Assembly (NCBI GenBank): GCA_035995185.1
Contig: DASYKT010000002.1
Coordinates: 1-64,000 of the forward strand
DNA from: DASYKT01 sp035995185
GTDB taxonomy: Bacteria > Acidobacteriota > Blastocatellia > Pyrinomonadales > Pyrinomonadaceae
Direction of reading: 5' to 3'
DNA length: 64,000 nucleotides
In this document: piece after piece, positions 32,681 to 41,295 of the stretch
Position numbering within the stretch: position 1 is the first letter of the stretch
Layout: the number at the start of each line of letters is the position of its first letter
Program-made: the position numbers and the translations under genes
The notes under the pieces: generated by a model
Seen by the model: the letters and a program-made list of their open reading frames with translations, nothing else
Database searches by the model: none
Told to the model about the DNA's origin: nothing

Positions 32681-33898
32681 ATGAAAAAACTTACGATCGC
32701 TTTGGTTTTGCTTTTCTTCGTCCCCGTGATGGCCTTTGCCCAGGACGCCGAACAATTTACCGGTAAATTTGACGTGCAGCTGCAGCCGGACATGTTCCAT
32801 TTCTATGAGAGGGCCTTCGCGCCTTTAAGTGACGGCTTGAAATTCAAATTCTCTGAAAAGCCGGCCAAAGGCTCGGTGCTGACGGCCGGTAACATTAATA
32901 ACGAGACGGCCGCAAACGGAAAATCGAAGATGGTCCTGGTAGAGCCGCCGGACGGGATGCCTTTTCTCGCTTACGATATCAATGTCAACGGGATCATTGA
33001 GGCGAACGAACAATTTGTTTTTGCTCCCTCCCGGGAAGAGCGAAACGCGCTGGATGTTTCGGTAAATATTCCCGTCAAAAATTCTCTTTTTAAAACTTTT
33101 CCGATCTTTATTCGCTACTACCGCGGATTCAAACATCCGCAATTTCCCGCGGAAAACAGGTTGTTGCAGCAATCGGTTTGGGCGTTTGCAATGGGGCATG
33201 TTTCCATCCGCGGTCAAAATATTCTCTTTCAATATCCCTTCGAGGCCGCCGCCGGCACGACCAGCACTACCGAAGGCCTTTTCGGTGTCGATGTAAATGG
33301 GGACGGTAAGATAAGGAACGAACAATTTTCGCCCGAAACTTCTTCTGCCAATAAGAGTGAGCTGGTCTTTCGGCTCGGCGATCTATACATCTCTACCGCA
33401 AAACTCGATCTTGAGCGAAACGAAATAGTTGTGCGAAAGCGCGAAAAGGCTGAGTACTTAAGACACGAGATCGAGCTCGCTAAGGAAATGCCCGATTTTC
33501 AATTTGTCGACCTCGAAGGCAAAAAGCAGTCGCTTGCCGGTTTTCGCGGAAAGTATTTGTTCATAGATTTCTGGGGCGTGTGGTGCGGCGATTGTATTCG
33601 GGAAACCCCTTTTCAGGTAGAAGCTTATAAACGCTTTCGTTCGCGCGGGCTGGAAATACTGGGCCTGGATTGGGACGATGATATCGAAAAGGTAAAAGGC
33701 TATATGAAAAAAGCCAATGTAACCTGGGCACAGGCAAGAAAAGAAAGCATTCTCACTTTGGTCACCGATACTTATCGCATTCAGGAGTTTCCTTCTTCTA
33801 TCCTGCTCGGGCCTGACGGAAAGGTCTTAGTGCTCGATCAACAGCAGCTTCAAGGCGCACGGCTGCTGGAAACGCTGGACCGAATATTGCCGAAATAA
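32681..33898 (+). CDS. Secreted TlpA/AhpC-TSA-like thioredoxin protein
   Basis: A 405-residue protein with a signal peptide (MKKLTIALVLLFFVPVMAFA). Residues 25-260 form a beta-rich region with an EF-hand-like loop 'DVNGDGKIRNEQF'. Residues about 272-405 are a thioredoxin fold with the redox motif WCGDC in 'IDFWGVWCGDCIRETPF' and cis-Pro in 'QEFPSSILLGPDG'. It is presumably a periplasmic disulfide reductase. A TATAAT lies at 32653-32658. Confidence 0.8.
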   Translation: MKKLTIALVLLFFVPVMAFAQDAEQFTGKFDVQLQPDMFHFYERAFAPLSDGLKFKFSEKPAKGSVLTAGNINNETAANGKSKMVLVEPPDGMPFLAYDINVNGIIEANEQFVFAPSREERNALDVSVNIPVKNSLFKTFPIFIRYYRGFKHPQFPAENRLLQQSVWAFAMGHVSIRGQNILFQYPFEAAAGTTSTTEGLFGVDVNGDGKIRNEQFSPETSSANKSELVFRLGDLYISTAKLDLERNEIVVRKREKAEYLRHEIELAKEMPDFQFVDLEGKKQSLAGFRGKYLFIDFWGVWCGDCIRETPFQVEAYKRFRSRGLEILGLDWDDDIEKVKGYMKKANVTWAQARKESILTLVTDTYRIQEFPSSILLGPDGKVLVLDQQQLQGARLLETLDRILPK

Positions 33899-33936
33899 AG
33901 ACAAACCCGGCTCTTCCCGGGGCCGGCGCGTTTATC

Positions 33937-34998
33937 TCAGATCAGTTTAAATTTTTCGTTATACTTTCGCTTCCACAAGAAGCCGTCGAGCACGTAATGC
34001 GTCAGCTGCGGAATGGCGAGCAGCGGCACGAGAAAAACCTTTATCTTTTCCCAATCCCAGCCGCCATTTTCCGAGGTGCCAAAAACCCAGAGCCGTTCGT
34101 GCCAGACGCCGCGGTGCCAGAAAAGCTCTTCGATATAAGCCAGCAGCCAGAGCGTCGCCAGAAAGACCAGCCAGTTGCTCGAAAGCGTTTTATAGAAAGG
34201 TGCCGCTGTTTCCCGGCGCTGCCGCGCGTACCAGTAGACCAGCGCGAAATACGGCACGCCGTGGATGATCACGTTGGTCACGGTAAAGGCGTAATCGGAA
34301 TTGAGCGCGACAATACCCACGTACCAGCACACGGCCGTCGTCGCCACGATAATGTCTTTACCCGGATTTAAAAAACCTTTGGCAAAATACAGGTAGACGG
34401 ATTTACCGAAATAAACCGCCAGCGCTAAAACATAAAGCGGAAACAACACCTGCGCGACGATCGCCGGAACATGCGCGAAATCGTTTTGCACGAACCACTC
34501 GAAATTGCGCGGCAGCGCGGTCATCCAAAAAGCGAGCGGATAGATCGTTGCCAGGTACACGGCCGCCGCGTCGATGTACCAGGTCACGCGGCTTTTTTCG
34601 CGCAGCTTGGCGCGATAGAGCGCCACCCAGCCATACTGCTGCCGCACGAAATGAAATACCGCCAGGTAGGCAAGGATGCGCCAGAAGGTGAGCGCCGATT
34701 CGGAATAAAGCGCGACGCCGATAAAATAACCGCAAAGCGGGACCAGCGAATAAAGATAGGGGCGGCGTTTTAATTCTTCGGTATCGAAATAGACGCGAAA
34801 GCTCGTCGCCCAGACGTGAGCCACGTCTATCAGCAGCACCGCCGAGATCCACGTCCAGTCCGGCGAATCGGATTCGAGCAGCCCGTATTGCGCGCCCAGC
34901 AGCAAAAGCAACAGCGACACCACCGCGCTGCCCAAAAAAACACTCAGGTCAACCGAGGGTGAAAAAAGCCATCTTTGTTTTATTGCCGCTTCATTCAT
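33937..34998 (-). CDS. Polytopic membrane protein of the polyamine cluster
   Basis: A 353-residue protein with eight or nine hydrophobic helices, for example 'VFLGSAVVSLLLLLLGAQYG' and 'WLVFLATLWLLAYIEELFW'. Repeated charged His/Trp positions in the loops ('VAHVWATSFRVYFDTEELKR', 'FHFVRQQYGWVALYRAK') suggest a membrane enzyme of the hydroxylase/desaturase kind rather than a transporter, though I cannot assign a family. The start is ATG 34998; the GTG at 35013 falls in a repeat. It is the last gene of the speD-led minus-strand run. Confidence 0.6.
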   Translation of the reverse strand: MNEAAIKQRWLFSPSVDLSVFLGSAVVSLLLLLLGAQYGLLESDSPDWTWISAVLLIDVAHVWATSFRVYFDTEELKRRPYLYSLVPLCGYFIGVALYSESALTFWRILAYLAVFHFVRQQYGWVALYRAKLREKSRVTWYIDAAAVYLATIYPLAFWMTALPRNFEWFVQNDFAHVPAIVAQVLFPLYVLALAVYFGKSVYLYFAKGFLNPGKDIIVATTAVCWYVGIVALNSDYAFTVTNVIIHGVPYFALVYWYARQRRETAAPFYKTLSSNWLVFLATLWLLAYIEELFWHRGVWHERLWVFGTSENGGWDWEKIKVFLVPLLAIPQLTHYVLDGFLWKRKYNEKFKLI

Positions 34999-35010
34999 CG
35001 TTAAGTTTTG

Positions 35011-35115
35011 CACTTGGCAGCAGCAGTGGGCAGTACTGCATAGTGCTTACTGCTACTGCCTACTGTTACTGCCTACTGTTACTGCAGCTGCCCCCTGCCT
35101 TCTGCTACTGCCTAC
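35011..35115. repeat. CTACTGCCTACTGTTACTGC short-unit repeat
   Basis: A run of near-tandem units (CTACTGC, CTACTGTTACTGC) fills the gap between the FAD protein and the polytopic membrane protein. The outer end begins CACTTGGCAG, shared with 38404-38466. Confidence 0.7.
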
Positions 35116-36728
35116 TTTAATATCTCCCCCGCCGCGCGCAGGCCGTGATAAAACGCCTCTTCGAAAAGTGCGATGCCGCTTAAATCCGAATGCGCAAAAT
35201 GAATACCGCGAAATGGCTGTTCGGCTTTCGCGCGGATGCCGCTCCAGATAAAATCCGGGTGCGGCGAGATCATCGCGTGGCCCCAACGCATTATATCTAT
35301 CCGCTCGACAAGTAAGCGAATTTCCGGATGCGCGCGTTCCAGGTCGCTTAAGCAAACCTCGGCCAGGTGCTTCCAGTCGTAAGAAAAAAGTTTGGCGCGC
35401 GCGGTCTGAAAATCGTCCGGGCACATCGGGTAGTAATAGGTGAGCACCGTCTTGCCATAATCGACGCCCGATTGATGCGTCGCCGTAACATAACCCAGCG
35501 AAGGGCTTTCGTAAAGCACATTGTCCCACGCCAGCGGGAAATCCTGCTTGAAGCGCGGTTTCGGGCGGTCTTTTAAGGTCAGATTCGCCACCCACCACGC
35601 GTTGTGCTCAAAGGCGGTGGCGTCAAACGCGGCCTGCTCGCGAAAGCCGCGGATAAAATACGGCGCCATAAAAACCGGCGCGGAAAAAATAACATTTTTC
35701 GCGTGAAACCCGCGCGCTTCGTTTGTTTGCGGATCAAGGCAAATGACATCCACGCCGCTGGCGCCCTCTGATGACGGAACGATCTGCGCCACGCCAAGGC
35801 CCGCGCGGATATTGGAGTTTGAAACGTCACGCAGATGCGCGACGAAACGCCCGTTGCCTTCGGGAAAAGTGATAAAGGCTTGGGATTCCGCGCCAGTTTT
35901 TCTCACCCGCGAGCAAAAATAAAACAGGCCGGCCCAGGCGCTGGTTTGCCCGATCGTCAAACCGTAATCGTCGCGACAGGCGTAATCGCAATACCACAAA
36001 AGCCGCTCCGAATTAAAACCTTTTTGCCGAAGCCATTCGGCGAACGAGATTTTATCCAGCGCGGTCGCTTCCGCATCGTCAGAACATTTTTCCACCGGCA
36101 CCATAAAGGCGCGCGTGCCTTTTTTGTCGCGCCAATTCACCCAGTAGTCGACCTGTTTTTGAAACTCGCTGAGCTGCCGCGTGTCTTCTTCGCTGGCGCC
36201 TGCGCGCAGGTAAAGCCCTTCGTACCAGCGGCCTTTGTAAAAAACCCGCTCTTCGGGTTCGCGGCAAAGATATTGCTCAGCCACGATCGGCGCTCTATCG
36301 CCGGTGCGCCCTTCGAGCAAATGCATCTCGTCGAGCAGGGTGATGAGTTCGGTATTTTCCGCAAACGGCACCGGCAAATAATGCGCGCCCCACGGATATG
36401 CGCTGACTGCGCAAGCGCCGCTACGAGCCGTGCCACCCACTTCTTTTTCGAGCTCAAGCAGGACAAAATCTTTATAATTTTCGCGCTGAAATTTCCACGC
36501 CGCGGTGAGGCCCGCCACGCCGCCGCCGACGATCGCCGTGCCGATGTTTTCCCATTTGTCCTGCGGCACTTCTACCCGCAGCCCGTCGCGCAGCTTGTGG
36601 CCGAAATCGACATTCGCGCCGACGATCTCGCCCTCGGGAAAAGTTGTACCGGAAGAATTTTTACAGGCGGCAATAGCGAATGGCAGGCCAAGAAAAGCGG
36701 TTAAAATTTCACGTCGGGTAAATTTCAC
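35112..36728 (-). CDS. Exported FAD-dependent amine-oxidase-like protein
   Basis: A 538-residue flavoprotein. Read from GTG 36728, the N-terminus is a twin-arginine signal ('KFTRREILTAFLGL') ending in a lipobox-like IAAC, so it is likely a Tat lipoprotein. The FAD dinucleotide motif is 'AIVGGGVAGLTAAWKFQ', followed by 'LLELEKEVGGTARSG'. The C-terminal 'GIRAKAEQPFRGIHFAHSDL' is the flavin-amine-oxidase closing strand. The polyamine-enzyme neighbours suggest an amine or polyamine substrate, which is inference. The ATG at 36788 is less likely because it lies within a dispersed inverted repeat. Confidence 0.75.
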   Translation of the reverse strand: MKFTRREILTAFLGLPFAIAACKNSSGTTFPEGEIVGANVDFGHKLRDGLRVEVPQDKWENIGTAIVGGGVAGLTAAWKFQRENYKDFVLLELEKEVGGTARSGACAVSAYPWGAHYLPVPFAENTELITLLDEMHLLEGRTGDRAPIVAEQYLCREPEERVFYKGRWYEGLYLRAGASEEDTRQLSEFQKQVDYWVNWRDKKGTRAFMVPVEKCSDDAEATALDKISFAEWLRQKGFNSERLLWYCDYACRDDYGLTIGQTSAWAGLFYFCSRVRKTGAESQAFITFPEGNGRFVAHLRDVSNSNIRAGLGVAQIVPSSEGASGVDVICLDPQTNEARGFHAKNVIFSAPVFMAPYFIRGFREQAAFDATAFEHNAWWVANLTLKDRPKPRFKQDFPLAWDNVLYESPSLGYVTATHQSGVDYGKTVLTYYYPMCPDDFQTARAKLFSYDWKHLAEVCLSDLERAHPEIRLLVERIDIMRWGHAMISPHPDFIWSGIRAKAEQPFRGIHFAHSDLSGIALFEEAFYHGLRAAGEILK

Positions 36729-36765
36729 AGAAAATAATTTACAGGGATAAAGGGGAAAGAGATGG

Positions 36766-36859
36766 GCCACAGAGAACACAGAGTTCACAGAGAATGCGGA
36801 AATATAAAACTCTTATTCTTCTCATTTTTTTCCTTTGTGAACTCTGTGTTCTCTGTGGC
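36766..36859. repeat. Inverted repeat with perfect 24-base arms
   Basis: Arms at 36766-36789 and 36836-36859 (GCCACAGAGAACACAG... type) are exact reverse complements, with a 46-base loop. It lies between the spermidine-synthase-like and FAD genes of one minus-strand cluster and could attenuate read-through. Confidence 0.8.
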
Positions 36860-36865
36860 AAATTG

Positions 36866-38398
36866 TTATTCTCTCTCAAATCTTCTCCACTCGGCTTCGT
36901 AATAACGGACCAGCGCCTGGTTATCGAGCCGGTTTATTTCCACGTCATCCAGGCGCGCGGTATCGGCGGTAAAGGAAAAAAGCAGCGGCATGGCGTCGTT
37001 ATTTAAAAATTTCAGCTCGATGTTTTCCGGCACTTTTCTCGGCTCTTCAAAAGGCGTGAGCTTGGCCAGAGCGTATCCCCAGACGCCAAAGCTCGGCACG
37101 GTGGTCTCATAAGGCCTGACCGTAAACCCTGCGGCTTCAAGGGTTTTAATGATGCACCAGTAAGATTGCCGGGCCATCAGCGGCGAGGTGCACTGGATGA
37201 CGACGGCCGAATCGGGCTTTAAATGCGCCTTTAAAGACTGGTAGAAACGAGTGGTGTAAAGTTTTCCCAGCGCGAAATTATTCGGATCGGGAAAATCCAC
37301 GATCGCCACGTCGAAGGATTCGGTCGGCACATTGTTGGCCCAGACAAAAGCGTCGGCATTGGTGACGGCCACGCGCGGGTCGTCAAAAGAATGGTGATTC
37401 ATCTCAGCCAGGGCGGGCAGTTTTTTCGCCAAACCCGTCATGGCCGGATCGAGGTCGACCAGCTGGATAAATTCGACCGACGGGTATTTCAAAATTTCGC
37501 GCAGCGCCAGTCCGTCGCCGCCGCCGAGCACCAAAATTCTTTTCGGCTGCGTGCCGCCCGCACTATACGCCATCATCGCCGGGTGAACGAGCGCTTCGTG
37601 ATAGCGATGTTCGTCAAAAGAATTAAATTGCAGGTTGCCGTTGAGGAAAAGTGAATAACCCGTTTTGCCTTTGGTGACGACGATGCGCTGATAGGGCGTG
37701 GTCTGTGTGTAAATTATATTGTCGGCAAAAAGCGAATCTTCGGCCAGGCTGGTCAGCGAATCGGCTTTGATAAATCCGATCACCAGTAAAACTAAAACAA
37801 CGATCGCTTTGATGCGCAAAAAATTTACGTTGCCGCGCAGCAGCGGCAGCATCAGCCAGGTTCCCCAGAGCGCCACGGCGGCATTCAGCATTCCGAAAAG
37901 AAGCGAGGTGCGGTTTAAACCCAGCCGCGGGACCAGAAAGATCGGAAACAGCAGCGAGGCAACCAGCGCGCCGATGTAATCAAAAGCCAGCACGCGCGAA
38001 ACCAGCTCTTTAAAATCAAGCTGGTCTTTTAAGATGCGCATCAGCAGCGGTATCTCCAGCCCGACCAGGGTGCCGATGCCGATCACCACGCCGTAGAGTA
38101 TCAGATTAAAATAAGCGAGCTTGGCAAAACTTAAGAAGAGCAGCGGCGCGGAAAATCCACCCAGAATGGCGACGGCTATCTCGACCTCGATAAACCGCCC
38201 GGCCAGATCTTTCTCGATAAAACCGGAAAGCCATGAGCCGACGCCCATGGCAAAAAGATAAAGCCCGATGATGATGGAAAATTGGGCGACCGAATCGCCC
38301 AGAACGTAGCTGGCCAGCGTTCCCGCCAATAGCTCGTAGATCAAACCGCAGGTTGCGATGACCAAAACATTCAGGAAAAGTAGCGGAACGCGGTTCAT
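36866..38398 (-). CDS. Membrane-fused spermidine synthase-like protein
   Basis: A 510-residue fusion. Residues 1-220 hold seven membrane helices ('LLFLNVLVIATCGLIYELLA', 'LYLFAMGVGSWLSGF'). The C-terminal half is an aminopropyltransferase domain: 'RILVLGGGDGLALREILKY' binds decarboxylated SAM, 'VDLDPAMTGLAK' supplies the acidic residue, and 'VAIVDFPDPNNFALG' contains the catalytic-type aspartate. Soluble SpeE is about 290 residues, so the membrane half is an addition typical of one bacterial subgroup. It probably transfers aminopropyl groups near the membrane. Together with speD it forms a complete donor-plus-transferase set. Confidence 0.85.
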   Translation of the reverse strand: MNRVPLLFLNVLVIATCGLIYELLAGTLASYVLGDSVAQFSIIIGLYLFAMGVGSWLSGFIEKDLAGRFIEVEIAVAILGGFSAPLLFLSFAKLAYFNLILYGVVIGIGTLVGLEIPLLMRILKDQLDFKELVSRVLAFDYIGALVASLLFPIFLVPRLGLNRTSLLFGMLNAAVALWGTWLMLPLLRGNVNFLRIKAIVVLVLLVIGFIKADSLTSLAEDSLFADNIIYTQTTPYQRIVVTKGKTGYSLFLNGNLQFNSFDEHRYHEALVHPAMMAYSAGGTQPKRILVLGGGDGLALREILKYPSVEFIQLVDLDPAMTGLAKKLPALAEMNHHSFDDPRVAVTNADAFVWANNVPTESFDVAIVDFPDPNNFALGKLYTTRFYQSLKAHLKPDSAVVIQCTSPLMARQSYWCIIKTLEAAGFTVRPYETTVPSFGVWGYALAKLTPFEEPRKVPENIELKFLNNDAMPLLFSFTADTARLDDVEINRLDNQALVRYYEAEWRRFERE

Positions 38399-38403
38399 TT
38401 GTG

Positions 38404-38466
38404 ACACTTGGCAGAAGCGGTGGCAGTAAGCAGTTTTCTGCCCAGTGCCAACTGCAACTGCTTACT
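38404..38466. repeat. CACTTGGCAG-headed short-unit repeat
   Basis: It shares the CACTTGGCAG head and CAGTAAGCAG/CTGCTTACT units with 35011-35115. It lies between the DUF350 and spermidine-synthase genes. The repeat contains an inverted pair, so the region can fold. Confidence 0.6.
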
Positions 38467-38471
38467 TTGAA

Positions 38472-38717
38472 CTAGCTGGAGATCGCGGCCGCGATGATGA
38501 TGGCGATGCCCAGAATGATCGAACCCATCAGCACTGCCAGGGATGTGTTTTGGTCTTCCTCTATTTCTTTCCTGACTGAGAAAGGCGCGACCTTGGTCAT
38601 TATCCAAAAAGCGATGGCAAAAACGATCAGTCCGATACCGACAAAAATGGCCGTATTAACGAGCGCGGGAAGAAGCTCGTCCCATTTTACAACTAAAGCA
38701 AATACAGTACTTAGCAT
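38472..38717 (-). CDS. DUF350 membrane protein
   Basis: An 81-residue protein with two membrane helices: 'LVNTAIFVGIGLIVFAIAFW' and 'LAVLMGSIILGIAIIIAAAI'. The connecting 'VRKEIEEDQNTSLAVLMGSI' is the DUF350 (YjfL/UPF0719) signature. GGAGG, located in the end of the preceding small gene, lies 7 bases before the ATG. DUF350 proteins occur next to DUF4178 and spermidine-synthase genes in several bacteria; their function is unknown. Confidence 0.85.
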   Translation of the reverse strand: MLSTVFALVVKWDELLPALVNTAIFVGIGLIVFAIAFWIMTKVAPFSVRKEIEEDQNTSLAVLMGSIILGIAIIIAAAISS

Positions 38718-38867
38718 CTATTTTCCTCCACGAAAACCGGTATAAAAGAACGGCGTGCCGAAACGCGAGGACCTGCCCGAATTGGCAAATTCCCAACCAA
38801 ACCACGAGGCCGTCATGTAAAGCAGGATCAGGCCCGTTCCCAAAACCATATAAATTTTTCTAAACAT
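38718..38867 (-). CDS. 49-residue membrane protein
   Basis: An uninterrupted ATG-to-TAG frame of 49 codons fits exactly between the DUF4178 and DUF350 genes. It reads MFRKIYMVLGTGLILLYMTA, then a Trp/Phe/Gly-rich stretch (SWFGWEFANSGRSSRF) and ends FRGGK. Residues 5-26 form one membrane helix. GGAAAG lies 5 bases before the ATG. Its stop codon directly abuts the DUF350 ATG, and its last codons hold the DUF350 ribosome site, so the two are translationally linked. I do not recognise a family. Confidence 0.75.
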   Translation of the reverse strand: MFRKIYMVLGTGLILLYMTASWFGWEFANSGRSSRFGTPFFYTGFRGGK

Positions 38868-38887
38868 AACTTTCCAAAAAGAGCACT

Positions 38888-40816
38888 CTATTCATCGCTG
38901 CCGCCGGTATTGGCGCTGCCGCTGGCGGTGAACATGCTCTCGCTCCAGCGCCGCGATTCAAACGTCCATTTGCGGATCAGCATCAGCACCGGAACGATCA
39001 GCAGCACAATAAAACACAGCCAGAAATTAACGCCGCGCAAAACGTTTTGCTCTACCATGACCTTTACCGGCAGGGGCTGCTGGAAATTTTGCCAGCTGCC
39101 GGAAACGCGCATCGAATATTTCCCGGCCGGCACGGATGAAAGATCGGCCTCGCTGGTCTGCCCGCCTTCGGTCCAGGCTTCGCCGTCCTCCACGCCTTTG
39201 TAAAAAGAAATGACGAGCGGAAAAGATTCGACCGAATTGTTTTGCTCGTTGATCAGATCAACATCCAGATCGGCTTCGGAATTGTCGACCGGCGCGCTCG
39301 CCGTGATACGGACGTTGCGGCTTCCTTTCAGATCGAAAGGCAGCGAGAAAGCGGTTTGCTCGGCCTGCGCGTTGAGCATCGGCGGGAGCGTGATGTCCTG
39401 AGACGTCACCGTGCTACTGATCGAACCCAGCGGGACCATTAAGATCCCCACGATGATCATCACCAGCACCAGCAGCCAGCTGTAACGCAGAAAACTCTTG
39501 TGCGGCCACGGCTGGTTAGGCGCGACGCTCCAGGTGCCGGGAAGTCCGGAAACGCCGAAGGCTTTTTCCACCTCGGCGGCGGTCATATAAGTTCCCAGCG
39601 ACCAGTTCAATTCGTTCGGCGTCATTTCGCCCGAAAGCATCAGCGGCGGATTTACAAAATCGCGCGCGCGCACCGTTTCGCCATATTCGACCCGCCAGTA
39701 AAACTCGCCTTTGACGTATTCGACCATCGCCATCGCATCCTGAAATATCTTGAACGTCTTGCCGTTGTAGGTCGCGCTCGTGCCGTTGTCCTGCACTTCG
39801 GCGATCGGCACTGGTTCGACATAGTTCCAGTGATTGTCGCTATGCACCAGCCAGCGAAATCCGATGCGCGGTTCGTAGAGCAGGTATTCGTTCCAGAAAT
39901 ACTTGATGCCTTCGACCGTCACGCTGCGGGTGACGCCGCCGAGGATCTTCATCTTAACGTCGTCTTTCAGCGTGCCTTCGGCGCCGATCTCAAGCACGAA
40001 CGGACAAGTTTCGGGCTGCGGCGCAAGCGCGTGCAGCCAAGTCAGATTTCCCTGGTTGACGTCGAGCAGCGAATCGCAATTCGGACAGGTGACGCGTTCC
40101 GCTTTATCGGGCGCGATCAGATTTAACGGCCCGCCGCAATTCGGACAGCCCATGCCGACGGCGCCGACCTTGCGCTCCGGGCGGTCGGCCGGGCGGGCGT
40201 CCGCCAAACCTATCTCTGCCAGCGTAACTTCCTGGCCGGTAAAGAGATACGGCGGCGAGGTGCTGTAATCCAAGGTGCCAAAAACGCCGCCCTGGCCGGA
40301 AAGATCGGCAAAGCGAAAATTCTCACCTGGCGTAAGTTGATAGGGAATTTCGCCGGCGGCGCCCAGCGTCGTGGCGGCCCCGCGTTCGGCCACGATGAAT
40401 GAATCGAGCCCCGGCACGGGCTGGCCGATCTGAAGATATTCAAAAGCAGGAAGCGTTACACCCGCGGGCGTCGGCTGGTAAAAAGTGAGATAAAATTTTC
40501 CCTGCGCTTCGGCCAGCCAGCCTACCCAGCCGTTTGAAAATGTGGCGTACCATTCATCCCAAACGCCGCCCATCTCGTGGCCCATCTGCGCGCGGCCGGT
40601 CAGTTCAAAACGTTGGTCTTTGAACATTCCTTTTAAACCGACCTTTAAAGGCGAGCCTGTTTCCGCCAACTCGGCGACTTTACCAAGGTCTTGCAGCGCA
40701 CGGTCCGTCCGCGCCACCGCGGAGCGGCAAAACGGGCAGATGACAACGATCGTCGCGCCCGATCGGAACTCGATCGGCCCGGCACACGAAGGGCATGATG
40801 CTTGTAATACGCTCAA
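38888..40816 (-). CDS. DUF4178 protein with two zinc ribbons and two membrane helices
   Basis: A 642-residue protein. The N-terminal zinc ribbon is 'CPSCAGPIEFRSG...CPFC' (two CxxC pairs), followed by a DUF4178 domain ('FELTGRAQMGHEMGGVWDEW'). A second ribbon ('CPNCGGPLNLIAPDKAERVT', then CPNC) and a second DUF4178 domain ('VTRSVTVEGIKYFWNEYLLY') follow. Two membrane helices near residues 450-470 and 600-620 flank a beta domain that should be periplasmic. The ATG overlaps the speD stop by four bases. It is probably a membrane-associated scaffold or sensor working with DUF350. Confidence 0.85.
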   Translation of the reverse strand: MSVLQASCPSCAGPIEFRSGATIVVICPFCRSAVARTDRALQDLGKVAELAETGSPLKVGLKGMFKDQRFELTGRAQMGHEMGGVWDEWYATFSNGWVGWLAEAQGKFYLTFYQPTPAGVTLPAFEYLQIGQPVPGLDSFIVAERGAATTLGAAGEIPYQLTPGENFRFADLSGQGGVFGTLDYSTSPPYLFTGQEVTLAEIGLADARPADRPERKVGAVGMGCPNCGGPLNLIAPDKAERVTCPNCDSLLDVNQGNLTWLHALAPQPETCPFVLEIGAEGTLKDDVKMKILGGVTRSVTVEGIKYFWNEYLLYEPRIGFRWLVHSDNHWNYVEPVPIAEVQDNGTSATYNGKTFKIFQDAMAMVEYVKGEFYWRVEYGETVRARDFVNPPLMLSGEMTPNELNWSLGTYMTAAEVEKAFGVSGLPGTWSVAPNQPWPHKSFLRYSWLLVLVMIIVGILMVPLGSISSTVTSQDITLPPMLNAQAEQTAFSLPFDLKGSRNVRITASAPVDNSEADLDVDLINEQNNSVESFPLVISFYKGVEDGEAWTEGGQTSEADLSSVPAGKYSMRVSGSWQNFQQPLPVKVMVEQNVLRGVNFWLCFIVLLIVPVLMLIRKWTFESRRWSESMFTASGSANTGGSDE

Positions 40817-41214
40817 GCGTCACCTCCTACACTTAACGCTTCCGCGACGGCCCCTGCGCTGCTTTCCGTGCCGCGCGTAAGTTTCGTGACCCGCACGCTT
40901 TCAGCCCCGATCAATTCCTGCAAATTCTCCTGCCAATTCCACTCGGGGCGCTGGCGGCAGCAATAGAGATTAAAGGTGGCGGTGCGATGTTCGGGGTAGG
41001 TATGGCAGGCCAGGTGCGACTCGGTCAGCATTACCAGGCCGGTCACGCCGCGCTCTTCGGGAAACTGGTGCCAGTTTCCGGAGCCGATAGTTTTTAGCCC
41101 GAGGTCGGAAACCAGGCGCCGGAAGACCTCCTGCAGCTTGCCCGGCTGGCGCAGGCTTTCGGCGTCACAGCCAAAAGCATCGATTATCCATTCTGTTCCA
41201 ACAGTTACGGGCAT
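40813..41214 (-). CDS. speD: S-adenosylmethionine decarboxylase proenzyme
   Basis: A 133-residue bacterial class 1B enzyme. 'LTESHLACHTYPE' contains the Glu-Ser self-cleavage site: Ser66 becomes the pyruvoyl group, His71 assists processing, and Cys86 in 'FNLYCC' matches the catalytic cysteine spacing of known SpeD (+5 and +20 from the serine). It supplies decarboxylated SAM for aminopropyl transfer. It leads a cluster with DUF4178, the 49-residue protein, DUF350 and the membrane spermidine synthase, which strongly implies a shared function. Confidence 0.9.
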   Translation of the reverse strand: MPVTVGTEWIIDAFGCDAESLRQPGKLQEVFRRLVSDLGLKTIGSGNWHQFPEERGVTGLVMLTESHLACHTYPEHRTATFNLYCCRQRPEWNWQENLQELIGAESVRVTKLTRGTESSAGAVAEALSVGGDA

Positions 41215-41295
41215 TATTGCTAAGTGTTTTGCGCTCTAAACGAACATTGCAGCGGCGCTAAGCGTTATAATATTAGTAAGGTTAGGCCTTAAATT

